Shown here: positions 35,524 through 46,277 of the stretch, one piece after another
How positions within the stretch are numbered: position 1 is the first letter of the stretch
Layout: each line of letters opens with the position of its first letter
Origin: Mycoplasmoidaceae bacterium
GTDB taxonomy: Bacteria; Bacillota_I; Bacilli_A; Mycoplasmatales; Mycoplasmoidaceae
Assembly (NCBI GenBank): GCA_024427265.1
Contig: JAKSVP010000001.1
Span: 45,907 to 109,906, forward strand
DNA length: 64,000 nt
Direction: 5' to 3'
The notes under the pieces: generated by a model
Seen by the model: only the letters and a program-made list of their open reading frames with translations
Databases searched by the model: none
What the model was told of the DNA's origin: nothing
Made by a program: the position numbers and the translations under genes

Positions 35524-36141
35524 ACTTAAACCTTTATTCATTCCTAGGATTAGAACAATAAAGTCATTAATACCATCAAAGTAGTTATCTACTATTGATT
35601 TTTTAACTGCAGCAAATAATTTGGTATTGTTTAAGATTACAATCTTTTTTGTTTCGTAATCATTGTCTAAAAGGATTTTGTCAATTTCATATGGAAGTTT
35701 GCAATCAACTTTGTTGTATAGCAAATAACCTAGACCATTCTTAATTAAATCTTTTAAGTCTCCTTCTGCAATATTTAAATTAATTTCACTTTGTTTTAAA
35801 AACCAAACAAATTTATTAATGAATTCATCAAAACAACTAAATGATTCAATTATGTGTTCTAGAGGAATAATTGGATTCATTTCAAGTTTCTTATAAAGAT
35901 CAACAATTTGATTGTTTTTGTATAGTAACGAAAATAGATTAACTCACTCTTCACAATTAATTTTTAAATGATTAATCAACTTATCTTGATCAAGTTTATT
36001 AGATAGAATTGCTAAGCAAAATCCAACAAAAGCACCATTTTGATCAAAGTGGTTTTGTATTTGTTGTTTTAAATTAGCATCATCAAAAATGACTGAATAT
36101 TTCTTTTTAAATTTTTGAAATATCTTTTCGTCTTTAGTCAT
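35512..36141 (-). CDS. Hypothetical protein downstream of hrcA
   Basis: A 209-residue, mostly helical acidic protein; no membrane segment and no motif that I recognise. The ATG at 36141 is preferred over an upstream TTG because it overlaps the hrcA stop by 8 bases in the ATGACTAA arrangement seen elsewhere here. Position after hrcA is where grpE or dnaK often lie, but the sequence lacks GrpE features. It converges with fmt. Function is unknown. Confidence 0.6.
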
Positions 36142-37156
36142 TGTATTTCTTTTCAAGTTCTTTCTTCAAGAAGTCTAGAATACCTTGCACTTTAGAATAA
36201 TCCATTCTGTTAGGACCAACTACAGAGATTTGGTGAGAATTATCTTTACCTTTTACATTAACTGTAGCTATGGCTAATTCTTTAGCTCCTACTTTTTCAC
36301 CGGATGTAATTAGCGTTGTCTTGCCTGTCTTAGATTGTTGGTAAGCTATTTGTTGTCAAATGCTTGATTTGTCAAGCAAATCTAATACTTTATTTAATTC
36401 TTCAACGTCATTTTTAAATTCAGGTTGAGTAGTTAAATATTTAGTTCCATGAACTGAAGTGTGGTATTGATATTTGATGTCAAAGATTTTTTGAATTAAT
36501 CCTTGCATAATGAATTCATAGTTTTCAACACTATCTTTGATAATGTCTTTTAAACTATCAATTTTTTCAGGGATTTTCTCTAGAGGAGTATCGATTAATC
36601 TATCATTAAAAATTCTGATACATGTAGCAATATCGTTTAATACTTTGCCTTCATTAAATGTAATTGTGTTCTTAGTTAAGTTACCGCTTGATGTTACTAC
36701 GATGATAACAGCCATATTTGCATTAACAGGAATTAAGTCAATTCTTACTAGTGTTTCATTAATTTCACCAGTTGTAACAATTGAAGGTAAATGTAATGTT
36801 TCATTTATTACAGCCATTGATTCATCAATGATTGTTTCAATGGATGTTAATCTTTTAGCAAAAATCTTTGACAATTTCTTTCTAAGATCAGCTGTTAAAG
36901 TTGGTTGAAGAATTTCTTGACGATAATATTCATAACCTAAACTTGTTGGAATTCTACCTGATGAGGTATGAGTCTTTTCGATCAATCCAACTTTCTCTAA
37001 ATATGCCATTTCATTACGAATTGTAGCACTAGACAAGTCCTTAAAGAAATCATGAATGACTTCTTTACTTGAAACTGGGGTCGCATCATTGATGTATTGT
37101 TCAACAATGATTTTTAACAGTTGAATTTGTCTTTGTGACAGCTTAATATTTTTCAT
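36134..37156 (-). CDS. hrcA: Heat-inducible transcription repressor HrcA
   Basis: HrcA represses chaperone genes by binding CIRCE operators. The 340-residue protein has the N-terminal winged helix (LSQRQIQLLKIIVEQYI, TPVSSKEVIHDF, SSATIRNEMAYLEKVGLIEKTHTSSGRIPT), a perfect HrcA signature, then a GAF-like domain and the dimerisation region. The start at 37156 follows ACAGGA; a GTG six codons upstream is possible but lies closer to the operator. A CIRCE-like element lies just upstream, suggesting autoregulation. Confidence 0.95.
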
Positions 37157-37167
37157 ATTTTTTCCTG

Positions 37168-37194
37168 TTAGCACAATTGCTTTTATATTGCTAA
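37168..37194. promoter_or_regulatory. CIRCE-like HrcA operator
   Basis: TTAGCACAA, nine bases, then TATTGCTAA. This keeps the CIRCE plan TTAGCACTC-N9-GAGTGCTAA with the outer six bases of each arm intact (TTAGCA and TGCTAA) and three inner mismatches. It lies 12 bases upstream of hrcA. Confidence 0.7.
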
Positions 37195-37246
37195 TTATAA
37201 AATATATTAAATAAATATAAATATTTTTGTTTTTTTGATATTATTT

Positions 37247-37269
37247 AATTGAAAATAATATTTTCAATT
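37247..37269. promoter_or_regulatory. Palindrome at the promoter of the HAD-pot operon
   Basis: Ten-base perfect arms AATTGAAAAT and ATTTTCAATT around AAT, about 20 bases before the ATG at 37288 and overlapping a TATAAA-like -10 region. An operator or promoter palindrome. Confidence 0.45.
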
Positions 37270-37287
37270 ATAAAAACTATTACGGAA

Positions 37288-39000
37288 ATGAGCAACAAGA
37301 CAACATCATACAAATTGTTATCTCTTGATTTGGATGGAACATTACTTTCTCCTATTCTTCGTCACGCGAAAAAAGCAGATTGCCGTGCAATTCAAGACTA
37401 TATGTTTGCTGGTGGTAAGCCATTTATTAACACAGGAAGAGCTCCTTGAGCAATCTTAAGCACAATCAAACGTATTAATAAATTTGGACCTGAAAAAATT
37501 AAATTAGTTTCTTGTTGAAACGGTGCATATATTCAAGATTTTAATGATGGTGAAGTTTTACAAAAACAAATTAGCCATGAATATTGCAAAAAAATATTTG
37601 AAATTGTTAAGAAACATAAAGGAATGATTTGATTTCATACACCTTTAAGCTTGAAAAAAGAAACAATTTATGTTTGACCATTAAATCCAATTATTAAAAT
37701 TGGATATCCTTTAGCAACATTAAAAAGCGTTAAGAAAATTCCTGATTTAAGTTCATACAAAATTGATATCTTGGCAATTAATAAAAGAATTGTTGCAAAA
37801 ATTTATCATGAATTGGTTAAGAACAATTTTAAGAAAGCTGTAACTATTTCTCACTCATCACCTAGATTAATTGAAATAACTCCTTTGAATATTAACAAAG
37901 GTTATGCAATTAACTATTTTGCTAAGAAATACAATATTTCTAAAAACGAAATTGTATCAATGGGTGATTCATTCAATGATTTATCTGCTTTCCAAAACTC
38001 AGCACTATCAATTGGTATCAACCCAAAGAACCCTAGATTGTTAGAACATTGCACAGCAATAGTAGATCATAAATCTAAAGGTGTTAGAGAAGGTATTAAT
38101 CAATTTATTCTTTCTGATGTAAACAATTCAACATACAGACTAATTTTTACGGATTTGGATGGAACATTACTTGATAACAAAACAAAATTATTCTCTAATG
38201 AAACAAAACTTGCTTTGCAACAATGTTCTAACCACGCTATTCCTATAGCTATTGCTAGTGGCCGTGGTGTTTATGATGCATCTGGAATTATTAATGCAAT
38301 GGAATTGAATCCTAAAACACACCTTTATATTATTGGAAATAATGGTGCTGTAATTTATGATATGCTTACACAAAAATATGTGTATAAAGCACCAATTCAA
38401 AAAGAAGACGCAAAGAAAGTCTTCAAAATGTTAATTGACTTTTCTAAAAAGAATAATGACAACTTAGGATTCATTGTTCATCCACATTCTGATGAATTAC
38501 TTTTCTACAATGAAGAATTCTGAAAACCACTTAATTTAAAGAAAACTGGTCGTGAAGATAAATATGATCCTTGATTAACTAAGAAACCAGTTTACATTAC
38601 AAAATATCCAAAGGATATTGTTTGCTATAAATTTGTTGTTAAATTTGCAAACCATGAACAAGCACTAATCGGTTTAAAACAATTACAAGAAAAATTTAAA
38701 CATCTAGAAGTTTGTCTATCTTCAGATGTAAACCTTGAGATTAATAAAAAGGGTGTTGACAAAGGTGTTGCCGCAACTAAATTATTAGAGAAAATAAAAA
38801 TCAATTTTGACCAAACACTAATCTTAGGTGATGGACAAAACGATATTCCAGCATTAAGATTATGTAGAAACTCTTTTGCACCATCTTATGCTCCTGATTA
38901 TGTAAAAAGAGAAGCAAGATATGTTGTACCAAATGTAAATGTTACAAATTTTGCTAGCACAGTTATTAACCAATTTGTGCTAAAGAGAACAGGTAATTAA
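37288..39000 (+). CDS. Tandem double Cof-type HAD phosphatase
   Basis: A 570-residue protein made of two complete Cof/HAD-IIB phosphatase units. Unit 1 has motif [10 protein letters not shown] (nucleophile near D14), INTGRA, and motif [14 protein letters not shown]. Unit 2 has [11 protein letters not shown] (near D289), ASGRG and [11 protein letters not shown]. Both sets of catalytic Asp are intact. Single-unit Cof proteins of about 270 residues dephosphorylate sugar phosphates, FMN or PLP; the fusion is unusual. It is the first gene of an operon whose next gene, potA, starts two bases after the stop. Internal TGA codons are Trp. Substrate is unknown. Confidence 0.88.
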
Positions 39001-39002
39001 CA

Positions 39003-40619
39003 ATGAACAATAATCCATTTATACAGTTAAAGAATATTGCTAAAAGATATGATGACGGTTATCTTGCTTGTAACAAGATCAATGTCAACATTGATAAAGG
39101 TAAGTTTGTAACTATCCTTGGTCCATCTGGCTGTGGTAAGACAACATTGTTAAAGATGTTAGCTGGTTTTGAAATGCCAACTGAAGGAAAAATCATTGTT
39201 AACGGTGTTGACATTAAAGAGTTACCTATTCACATGAGACCAACAGCAACTGTCTTCCAAGATTATGCTTTGTTCCCAAACATGACAATCTATGAAAACA
39301 TTTGTTATGGTCTTAAGATTATGAGAACACAATTAGAAAATGTTCCTCATAGAATTTATAACCAATTAGCAAAAGTTAAAAAAGCAGCTATTACTAAAGG
39401 AACTAAAGAAATCGAAGATTTAAGAAAAGAACAAGTTAAGTTAGATAAAGATATTTTAAAAGCTAAATTAGCTTATTCTAAACATGAAGAAATCTTCAAG
39501 ATTCAAGATATGCGTTTTGACCAATTCCAAACACAAATCTATTATTATGAAAGACAAATGGCAAAACACAATCCTGATTTTGATGGATTTAAGTTAACAA
39601 GAAAGAATGCAAGAAAGATTTGAGCAAACAAATTTAGAACCGCTTTAGGAATTCATCAATTTATTAAGTTTGATACCAAAGGTATGAGCTCTACTGAAAA
39701 GAAGGTATACAACTTAATTAGACTCTATACATACAAACAATCAATTGATAAGAAGGTTGATAAGCTAATTGCTAAATACAATGATGCTGACCAATGGATA
39801 TCATATTGAGAAAACTATCCTCAAACTGTAGTAGAACAATTTGAAAAGATTCATACTACAAGACCTTTAACTAAAAAAGAAATTGAAAAGAAAGCAAAAG
39901 ATGCAATTGAATTAGTTGGTCTTGAAGGATCTGAAAACAAGTATCCAAAAGATTTATCTGGTGGTATGCAACAAAGAGTTGCCTTAGCAAGAGCTATTGT
40001 TGTTAAACCAGAAATTCTATTACTTGATGAACCTTTATCAGCTCTTGATGCTAAAGTTCGTAAAAAAATGCAAGAAGAATTAAAACGTATTCACAATGAA
40101 CTTAAGATTAACTTTATTCTTGTAACACACGATCAAGAAGAAGCATTAAGACTATCTGATCAAATAATTGTTATGTCTAAAGGAAAGATAGAACAAATTG
40201 GATCACCTAGAAATATTTATGAACATCCAAACAATTCTTGAGTTGCTAACTTCATTGGGCAAGCAAACTTTATTGATGTTACATATTTAGGCAAAGAAAA
40301 GATTAGAATTGGAAAACAAGTTTTCCATTATCCAATTACTAACAAAGAATTGGAAATGAACATGCAAAGAAATTCAGATTTCAAATTAATGGTTAGACCA
40401 GAAGATGTTGAAATCTGTGACATAGAAGATGCATTCCTTGAAGGAAGAATTACAAACATTCTTTATAAAGGAACTTTGTATGAAGTTAAATGTCTAACAA
40501 GAGACAAAACTGAAATTACACTTCATACAAACCAACACCTTAAGGTGAATGATAAGATTGGAATTAGATGAAGCTTTAAAACAGCAAGTCCAATCTTGCG
40601 TAAGAAGAGGGATAAATAA
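39003..40619 (+). CDS. potA: Spermidine/putrescine ABC transporter ATP-binding protein PotA
   Basis: A 538-residue ATPase of the polyamine importer. Walker [10 protein letters not shown] (residues 40-48) and the Q-loop [11 protein letters not shown] are followed by an insertion of about 200 charged, coiled-coil-like residues before the signature LSGGMQQR (about 318) and Walker [13 protein letters not shown]. Such a long insertion between Q-loop and signature is known from mycoplasma PotA proteins. A C-terminal TOBE-like domain carries [11 protein letters not shown]. It overlaps potB by one base (TAATG). Confidence 0.93.
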
Positions 40620-41488
40620 TGGCTGATATCATCTCTCATAACCGAAAGGCTAACATAAGACTATTAAAACCAAGAGCAAGATTTAGCAAGAAGCTATTGC
40701 TAGTTTTGCCTTTTATTATTATGTCTTTATTGTTATTTGTCATTCCTTTGGTTATGGTAATGATCAAATCATTTATGCCTACTGATTCAGGTGGTGTTGA
40801 ACAAAACTGAACAATAATGAGTAGTTTTGTTTTTGAAAAGATAGGACTATCAATTGGTCTTGCTTTAGCAACAACTGCAATTTGTACATTATTAGCTTAT
40901 CCATTTGCTTATATGATGGCATTTAATAGATCAAAGAGCTTTAAAGCAGTATTAGTTGTTTTAATTACTGCTCCTATTTGATCTAGTATGTTAGTTAAAT
41001 TAATTGGTTTAAAAACATTCTTAGATATCTGCGCTGGTCATGCCAATTCTACATTTGGCCATATCTTTACCATTATTGGTATGGTTTATATCTATATACC
41101 ATTTATGATCTTACCAATCTACAATGTTTTATCTGATATGCCAAGAAACTTAGTCTTTGCTAGTCAAGACTTAGGACAAAACATGGTTAAGACATTCTTT
41201 AAAGTTATTGTTCCTTATACTAAGACAGCATTCTATGCAGGATTAACAATGGTATTCTTACCAGCCGTTACAACTGTTGCTGTTCCACAATTTTTAAACA
41301 ACTCAACAAATGCTGCAACAATTGGTGACATCATTGTTCAAGAAGGTGAAGAAGGACTAATTAGTGATATTGCTTTAGCAAGAAGTAGCTCACTATCATT
41401 AGTAGTTAGTATCTTTGTCTTAGCTCTTTATTTAATTATTGCTTTCATTCCAAAGCTATTTAAATTAAGACACAAGGAGGTTAAATAA
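40619..41488 (+). CDS. potB: Spermidine/putrescine ABC transporter permease PotB
   Basis: A 289-residue permease with six predicted helices. The binding-protein-dependent transport (EAA) loop appears as ASQDLGQNMVKTFFKVIVP, where the permease contacts PotA. The opening basic stretch and LPFIIMSLLLFVIPLVMVMIKSF are typical of PotB. It overlaps potA by one base and potC by one base, so translation of the whole operon is coupled. Confidence 0.93.
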
Positions 41489-42372
41489 TGAAATTAGTAA
41501 ATAAACCTCCTAAACATATTGGAGCTAAGAAAAGATTTGGATGATTTATTAGAAGATTCTACATCTTTGTAGTTTTAGCTGCAATCTATATTCCTCTTAT
41601 CATTATTGTTTTATTAAGTTTTAACGGTCAAACAGATAGAGGAAACATTAATTTAAACTTTGGTGTACCTGACATTATCAATTACATTGAATTATTTAAA
41701 AACAATGATTTCTTAAATGCATTACTTAACTCAGTAATTATTTCAGTAATAGTTGTACCTATTTCATTAATTATTGCCGTGATCACATGCTTTGGTATAT
41801 GAAATAGCAAGAATAAATATGTAAATACTATTGTTGGTGCAAGTAAAGTATCAATTGCTATACCTGAACCAATTACTGCTATTTCATTAGCATTATTATT
41901 TACATCAACAATTCTACCTTTAGGATTAAACTTTGGTTTATTAACGGTTTGCTTAGCTCACATTAGTTTCTGTACACCTTATGCTATTGTTGCTATCTTC
42001 CCTAAGATGCAAAAGATGCCACGTAACTTAATTTGAGCAAGTTATGATTTAGGTTATTCACGTATCAAAACATTCTTTAAGGTTGTTTTACCATATTTAG
42101 CTCCAGCACTATTATCTGCTTCAGCAATTGTTTTAGCTATGAGCTTAGATGATTTTATCATCACAAGCTTAATTAATGGTTCAACTCAAACTATTTCTAC
42201 TGCCATCTATACAACTAGAAAAGGTATTAAAGCTTGAGTTGTAACATTTGGAGCATTGTTAGTTATTGTTACTGCTATTGTAGTAATCATTGTTTCTATT
42301 GTTAAAGTTAGAAAGACAAGAAAAGCTAACATCAAGTGGAAGAAGGGAATTTATGAAAAACTTATCAAGTAA
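41488..42372 (+). CDS. potC: Spermidine/putrescine ABC transporter permease PotC
   Basis: A 294-residue second permease with six helices and the EAA loop ASYDLGYSRIKTFFKVVLPYL. ALAMSLDDFIITSL, typical of PotC, follows (seen as AMSLDDFIITSLINGS). The RBS AAGGAGG lies in the potB end. The last 20 bases overlap potD. TGA codons encode several Trp. Confidence 0.93.
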
Positions 42373-43711
42373 AAAATTCTCTTTAATCATTTCAAGTATA
42401 GCAGCTTGCTCTATACCATTTATGGCAACAACTATAACTAGTTGTTCTAGTAGCCATAAGATTCAATTTGCTAACTTCGAAAGTTATATGGACAATGATT
42501 TAATTGGACATTTACAAGATAGCTATGATGTTCAATTTCAATGATTTACTGTTGCTGAAATGATTGAAACTAAATTTAAAGATACATATGATGTAGCTGT
42601 TCCTTGTGGATATGAATTAACTAAATTGTATAAAAAGGGTTGATTACAAGAAATAGATTGACAAGAACTAATTGGTATGGATGATCCAATGTCTTTGTAT
42701 TCTGAAGTAGGCAAAAAAGCAATACAACAAATGAATGATGCATTCATTAACTATTGCGGTCTTCCAGCTGACTTTAATCTTTTAGATTATGGTGTTCCAT
42801 ATTTCGCTCAATCATTTAGCTTTGTATATAAAGGTGAAGAAATAGAATTCTATAAATCAACAGGAAATCACGAAAAAGTAGATGAGCCAACATGAGCTGA
42901 CATCTTCTATACAATTGGACCAAAATCTAAATATGGTGATCGTTTCAATGGAAAGACAGCGATGCTTGATGACTCTAAATCAATTTATGATGCAGCAAGA
43001 ATTGTTGAAACTATTGAACAAAATCCAGAGCATCCTGAATTAGCAACAAACGAAATGCCAGCTAATTCATCAATTGATAGTTTAAAAGAAACTTTTAAAT
43101 CATTAACATCCAAAGCTCAAAGCAATTGATATCGTTTAAGTACAGACTCAGGCCAAATAGCCAGAATCTTAGCTGATCATGGAGAACACGGTTATAATGC
43201 AGCACTGGCTTGATCTGGAGATGCACTATATGCAGCTCAAGGTGCTGGTGAATATGATTCATATACTGGTGATCAAATGCATGTTGTAAAACCAAAAGGC
43301 GCTTCATTAGATGAAATAGACTTTATTGTTATCAATAAGAAGAATGCTAATAATCCAGAAAAACTAAGTCGTATCTATGACGCTATTTACGATATTTGTT
43401 TTGATGGATATGATCAAGAAGATATTCTTAAAAAAGATGGTGATAGATACAAATATTGATCAATGCAAAACTGAGATACTGTAAGTTATGTTCCATTATT
43501 AGACAAAATTTATAGTGAAGTATCAAACCCCGCTTCTAAATATTGAGATGATTATGCAGATGAGGAAGATATGGCAACAAGAAACTTAATGACATCATTA
43601 ATTTCTATTCCTGATCAAGTATTTGCTAAATCATTATTTGGTCTACCATTAACTGATCTACAAAACTCTGATACTCACTGAGCTTGACTAGAAACTAGAG
43701 GTAATTTCTAA
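42353..43711 (+). CDS. potD: Spermidine/putrescine-binding lipoprotein PotD
   Basis: A 452-residue substrate-binding lipoprotein. The signal peptide MKNLSSKKFSLIISS... ends in lipobox TTITSC, placing it on the outer membrane face. Binding-protein landmarks include FANFESYMDNDLI, YDVAVPCGYELTKLYKKGWLQEID, PYFAQSFSFVYKG, and, in the C-terminal lobe, LAWSGDALYAAQG. This is longer than E. coli PotD (about 350), as is common in mycoplasmas. It starts 20 bases inside potC and overlaps tsaD by one base. Confidence 0.9.
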
Positions 43712-44655
43712 TGAAAAAACAAGAAATTATTTTAGCTATTGAATCAAGTTGTGATGATACTTCAATAGCAATTCTTAAAGGTAACACAGTAATTGCTAAT
43801 GTAACATCAACATCTATGTTAGAACATAGAAAATATGGTGGTATAGTTCCAGAATTAGCAAGTAGAAGTCATTGTAGCGAAATAGACAAAGTTTGTGATA
43901 AAGCATTAAAAGAAGCAAAGATTAAACTTGAAGACATCGACTATGTTGCTTATACTGCTGAACCAGGATTAGTTGGCTCATTACATGTAGGCAAAGTATT
44001 TGCTAACATGCTAGCCACATTATTAAATGTACCCATCATTAAAGTAAATCATATGATGGGTCATGCATATAGTTATTTTGTTGACCATGATATTAAAGAA
44101 TTAAAGTTTCCAATTTTATCTTTGGTTGTATCAGGTGGTCACACATTTATTGCTAGAGCTACAAGCATCAATAACTTTAAGTATCTAAATGAATCAATTG
44201 ATGATGCTGCTGGTGAAGCATTAGATAAAATTGGAAGATACTTAGGATTAGATTATCCAGGTGGAATATCTATAGATAATATCTATAGTAATAAGAAGTT
44301 ATTTGAACTTGCACCAAATAAAGAAGTAAGTGCACCATTTACTTTTTCTGGAATTAAAACTGCCGCTTTGAATTTAATTAATGAATATAAAATGAAAGGC
44401 AAAAAAGTTCCAGTAAAAGAAATTGCAAGTTCTTCACTAGAATGAATAACAAACGATTTAGTAAGAAAATTACAATATTACTTATCTAGATATAAAGATA
44501 CAAAACTTGTTTTAGTTGGTGGTGGAGTTTCTGCTAACAAACTATTAAGAAAAAAACTATCACAAATTAAAAAAGTTAAAGTTTTATATCCAACATTGAA
44601 GTATACAAATGATAATGCTGCAATGATTGGAGCATACGCTAGATTAAAAAAATAA
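43711..44655 (+). CDS. tsaD: tRNA t6A threonylcarbamoyltransferase TsaD
   Basis: TsaD transfers the threonylcarbamoyl group to A37 of ANN-decoding tRNAs, with TsaB and TsaE. The 314-residue protein has AIESSCDDTSIAI, the metal-binding HMMGHAY (H114 and H118), VVSGGHTFI, DDAAGEALDKIGRYLGLDYPGG and VGGGVSANKLLR. The start overlaps the potD stop (TAATG), so this essential enzyme is the last gene of the polyamine operon, an unexpected grouping. No terminator follows before the SAM riboswitch promoter. Confidence 0.95.
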
Positions 44656-44675
44656 ATAAAATTATATATTCCATA

Positions 44676-44681
44676 TATAAT
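44676..44681 (+). promoter_or_regulatory. -10 box for the riboswitch-metK transcript
   Basis: TATAAT 21 bases after the tsaD stop; transcription would start near 44688, at the beginning of the SAM aptamer. Confidence 0.6.
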
Positions 44682-44685
44682 ACAA

Positions 44686-44817
44686 ATTACCATAAAGAGT
44701 GTGGGGAGAGACAAGCTCATTGATCCACCAGCAAAACCGCAAGGCAGTGCTAAAGCTTGAACGATGGGAATGATAATGACAAAACTCCCGTCGTAACGAT
44801 AGGAGTTTTTCTTTTTG
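44686..44817 (+). promoter_or_regulatory. SAM-I (S-box) riboswitch with terminator
   Basis: The metK leader follows the S-box plan: a 5' P1 strand (TTACCAT), the P2 kink-turn region GGGGAGAGACAAGCTC...TTGATCC, the CCAGCAA core, a small P3 hairpin CCGCAAGG, the conserved GTGCTAA joint, GAACGATGG, and a 3' P1 strand (ATGATAA). It is followed by AAAACTCC and GGAGTTTT forming an intrinsic terminator with TTCTTTTT. GGGA in the aptamer 3' part can pair with TCCC as an antiterminator. High SAM should therefore stop metK transcription. The assignment is by consensus and folding by eye. Confidence 0.8.
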
Positions 44818-44834
44818 GTTAAAGGAGAATTAAA

Positions 44835-45968
44835 ATGACAAATGAATTAATTATTACATCTGAATCAGTAGGATCTGGTCATCCCGATAAGATTTGTGAC
44901 CAAATTGCTGATGCAGTATTAGATGAATGCTTAAAGCAAGATCCACAAGCTAGAGTTGCTTGTGAAGTATTTGCACACAATAGATTAATTGTTATTGGTG
45001 GACAAATTACAACTAAAGGTTATGTTGATGTTGTTAAGGTTGCTTGAAATATTTTAAAACCATTAGGATATGAAGAAAATGATTTTTCTATTATTTCTAA
45101 CATTAACAAACAATCTGAAGATATTGCTAACCTAGTTGGTAAGAAAGAAAGCACTAAACTAGGTGCTGGTGATCAAGGTATGGTTTTTGGTTATGCAACA
45201 AACATGACAAAAGAATTTATGCCTTTATCAATTGTTTTAAGTCATGAATTTTTAAAACAAATTGAAAAGTTGATTAAGAATGGAAAGTTATCATATTGTA
45301 AATATGATATGAAATCACAAACCTCAATTCGTTATAAAGGAAGAAAACCAACTGTTGATTCAATTGTTATTTCAGTTCAACACACTAAGGAAACAAATTT
45401 AACTAAATTAAGAAATGATATTAAGAAACTAGTTATCATTCCTATATTAAAGAAATATCATTTAAACACAAATTGCAAGTTATTTATTAACAAGAACGGA
45501 CAATTTGTTATCGGTGGACCAATTGGTGATACTGGTTTAACAGGAAGAAAAATAATGGTTGACTCATATGGATCTGTTGCTCACCATGGTGGTGGAGCAT
45601 ATAGTGGCAAGGACCCAACTAAGATTGATAGGACTGGTGCCTACTTCTGCCGTTACATTGCTAAAAACATTGTTGCTGCTAAACTTGCAGATAGAGCAGA
45701 AGTTAGATTAGCATACTGTATTGGTGAATCTAAACCAATTTCTATGTACATTGATTGTTTTGATACAAACAAAGTAGCTATAAATAAAATTTATAGCGCT
45801 GTTGAAAAAACATTTAATTTTGATTTATATAATATTATTAAGAGCTTAAATTTGCAAAAACCAATTTATCGTCAAACAAGTGTTTATGGACATTTTGGTA
45901 AAACTGGATTAAGTTGAGAAAAACTTGATAAGGTTGCAACTCTAAGGAGATTAGTAAATGACAAATAA
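44835..45968 (+). CDS. metK: S-adenosylmethionine synthetase
   Basis: MetK makes SAM from methionine and ATP. The 377-residue protein contains [34 protein letters not shown], the signature [33 protein letters not shown] in parts, and the C-terminal [15 protein letters not shown]. Catalytic and metal residues seem intact. AAAGGAGA precedes the ATG at 44835. The end overlaps the DivIVA-like gene by 11 bases. SAM is needed here by PflA and by the tRNA methylase TrmL. Confidence 0.97.
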
Positions 45969-46266
45969 AGAAATGACAGAGAAAATCTTAAATAAGAAGT
46001 TTAAAAAAGCTGTTTTTTCAGGTTATGACACAACCGATGTAGATTCCTATTTTGATGAAGTAATAGAATATTTGAAAAACAATGACAAAATGGTAGAATT
46101 ATATAAAGATGATAATGATAAGCTTAAGAATCAATTAAAAGATCTTATGACTGTCAATGCAAATTTAGAAAAAGAAAAGAAAAAACTTATTCGTGAAATT
46201 AAAGAATACGAAGAAGAAGGATATGGCAACATGTTACTTAAACATCGTAACCAACCTAAGAAGTAA
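45958..46266 (+). CDS. Short DivIVA/GpsB-like coiled-coil protein
   Basis: A 102-residue protein. Residues about 12-40 (NKKFKKAVFSGYDTTDVDSYFDEVIEYL) match the N-terminal lipid-binding domain of the DivIVA family (consensus FxxxxRGYDxxEVDxFLDxV), followed by a coiled coil and a basic tail. Family members sense membrane curvature and organise division; in a wall-less cell the role may be in polarity or septation. It is shorter than DivIVA and closer in size to GpsB. AGGAG precedes the ATG, which lies in metK. Confidence 0.8.
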   Translation: MTNKEMTEKILNKKFKKAVFSGYDTTDVDSYFDEVIEYLKNNDKMVELYKDDNDKLKNQLKDLMTVNANLEKEKKKLIREIKEYEEEGYGNMLLKHRNQPKK

Positions 46267-46277
46267 GGAGATTAACT

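Noticed and set aside
37157..37174. GTG start six codons upstream for hrcA
   Set aside because: It lies within the CIRCE-like operator and lacks a ribosome site, whereas the ATG at 37156 has AGGA before it.
44686..44817. SMK-box (SAM-III) type for the metK leader
   Set aside because: SAM-III sites hide the Shine-Dalgarno of metK; here the conserved GTGCTAA joint and the following terminator fit SAM-I instead.
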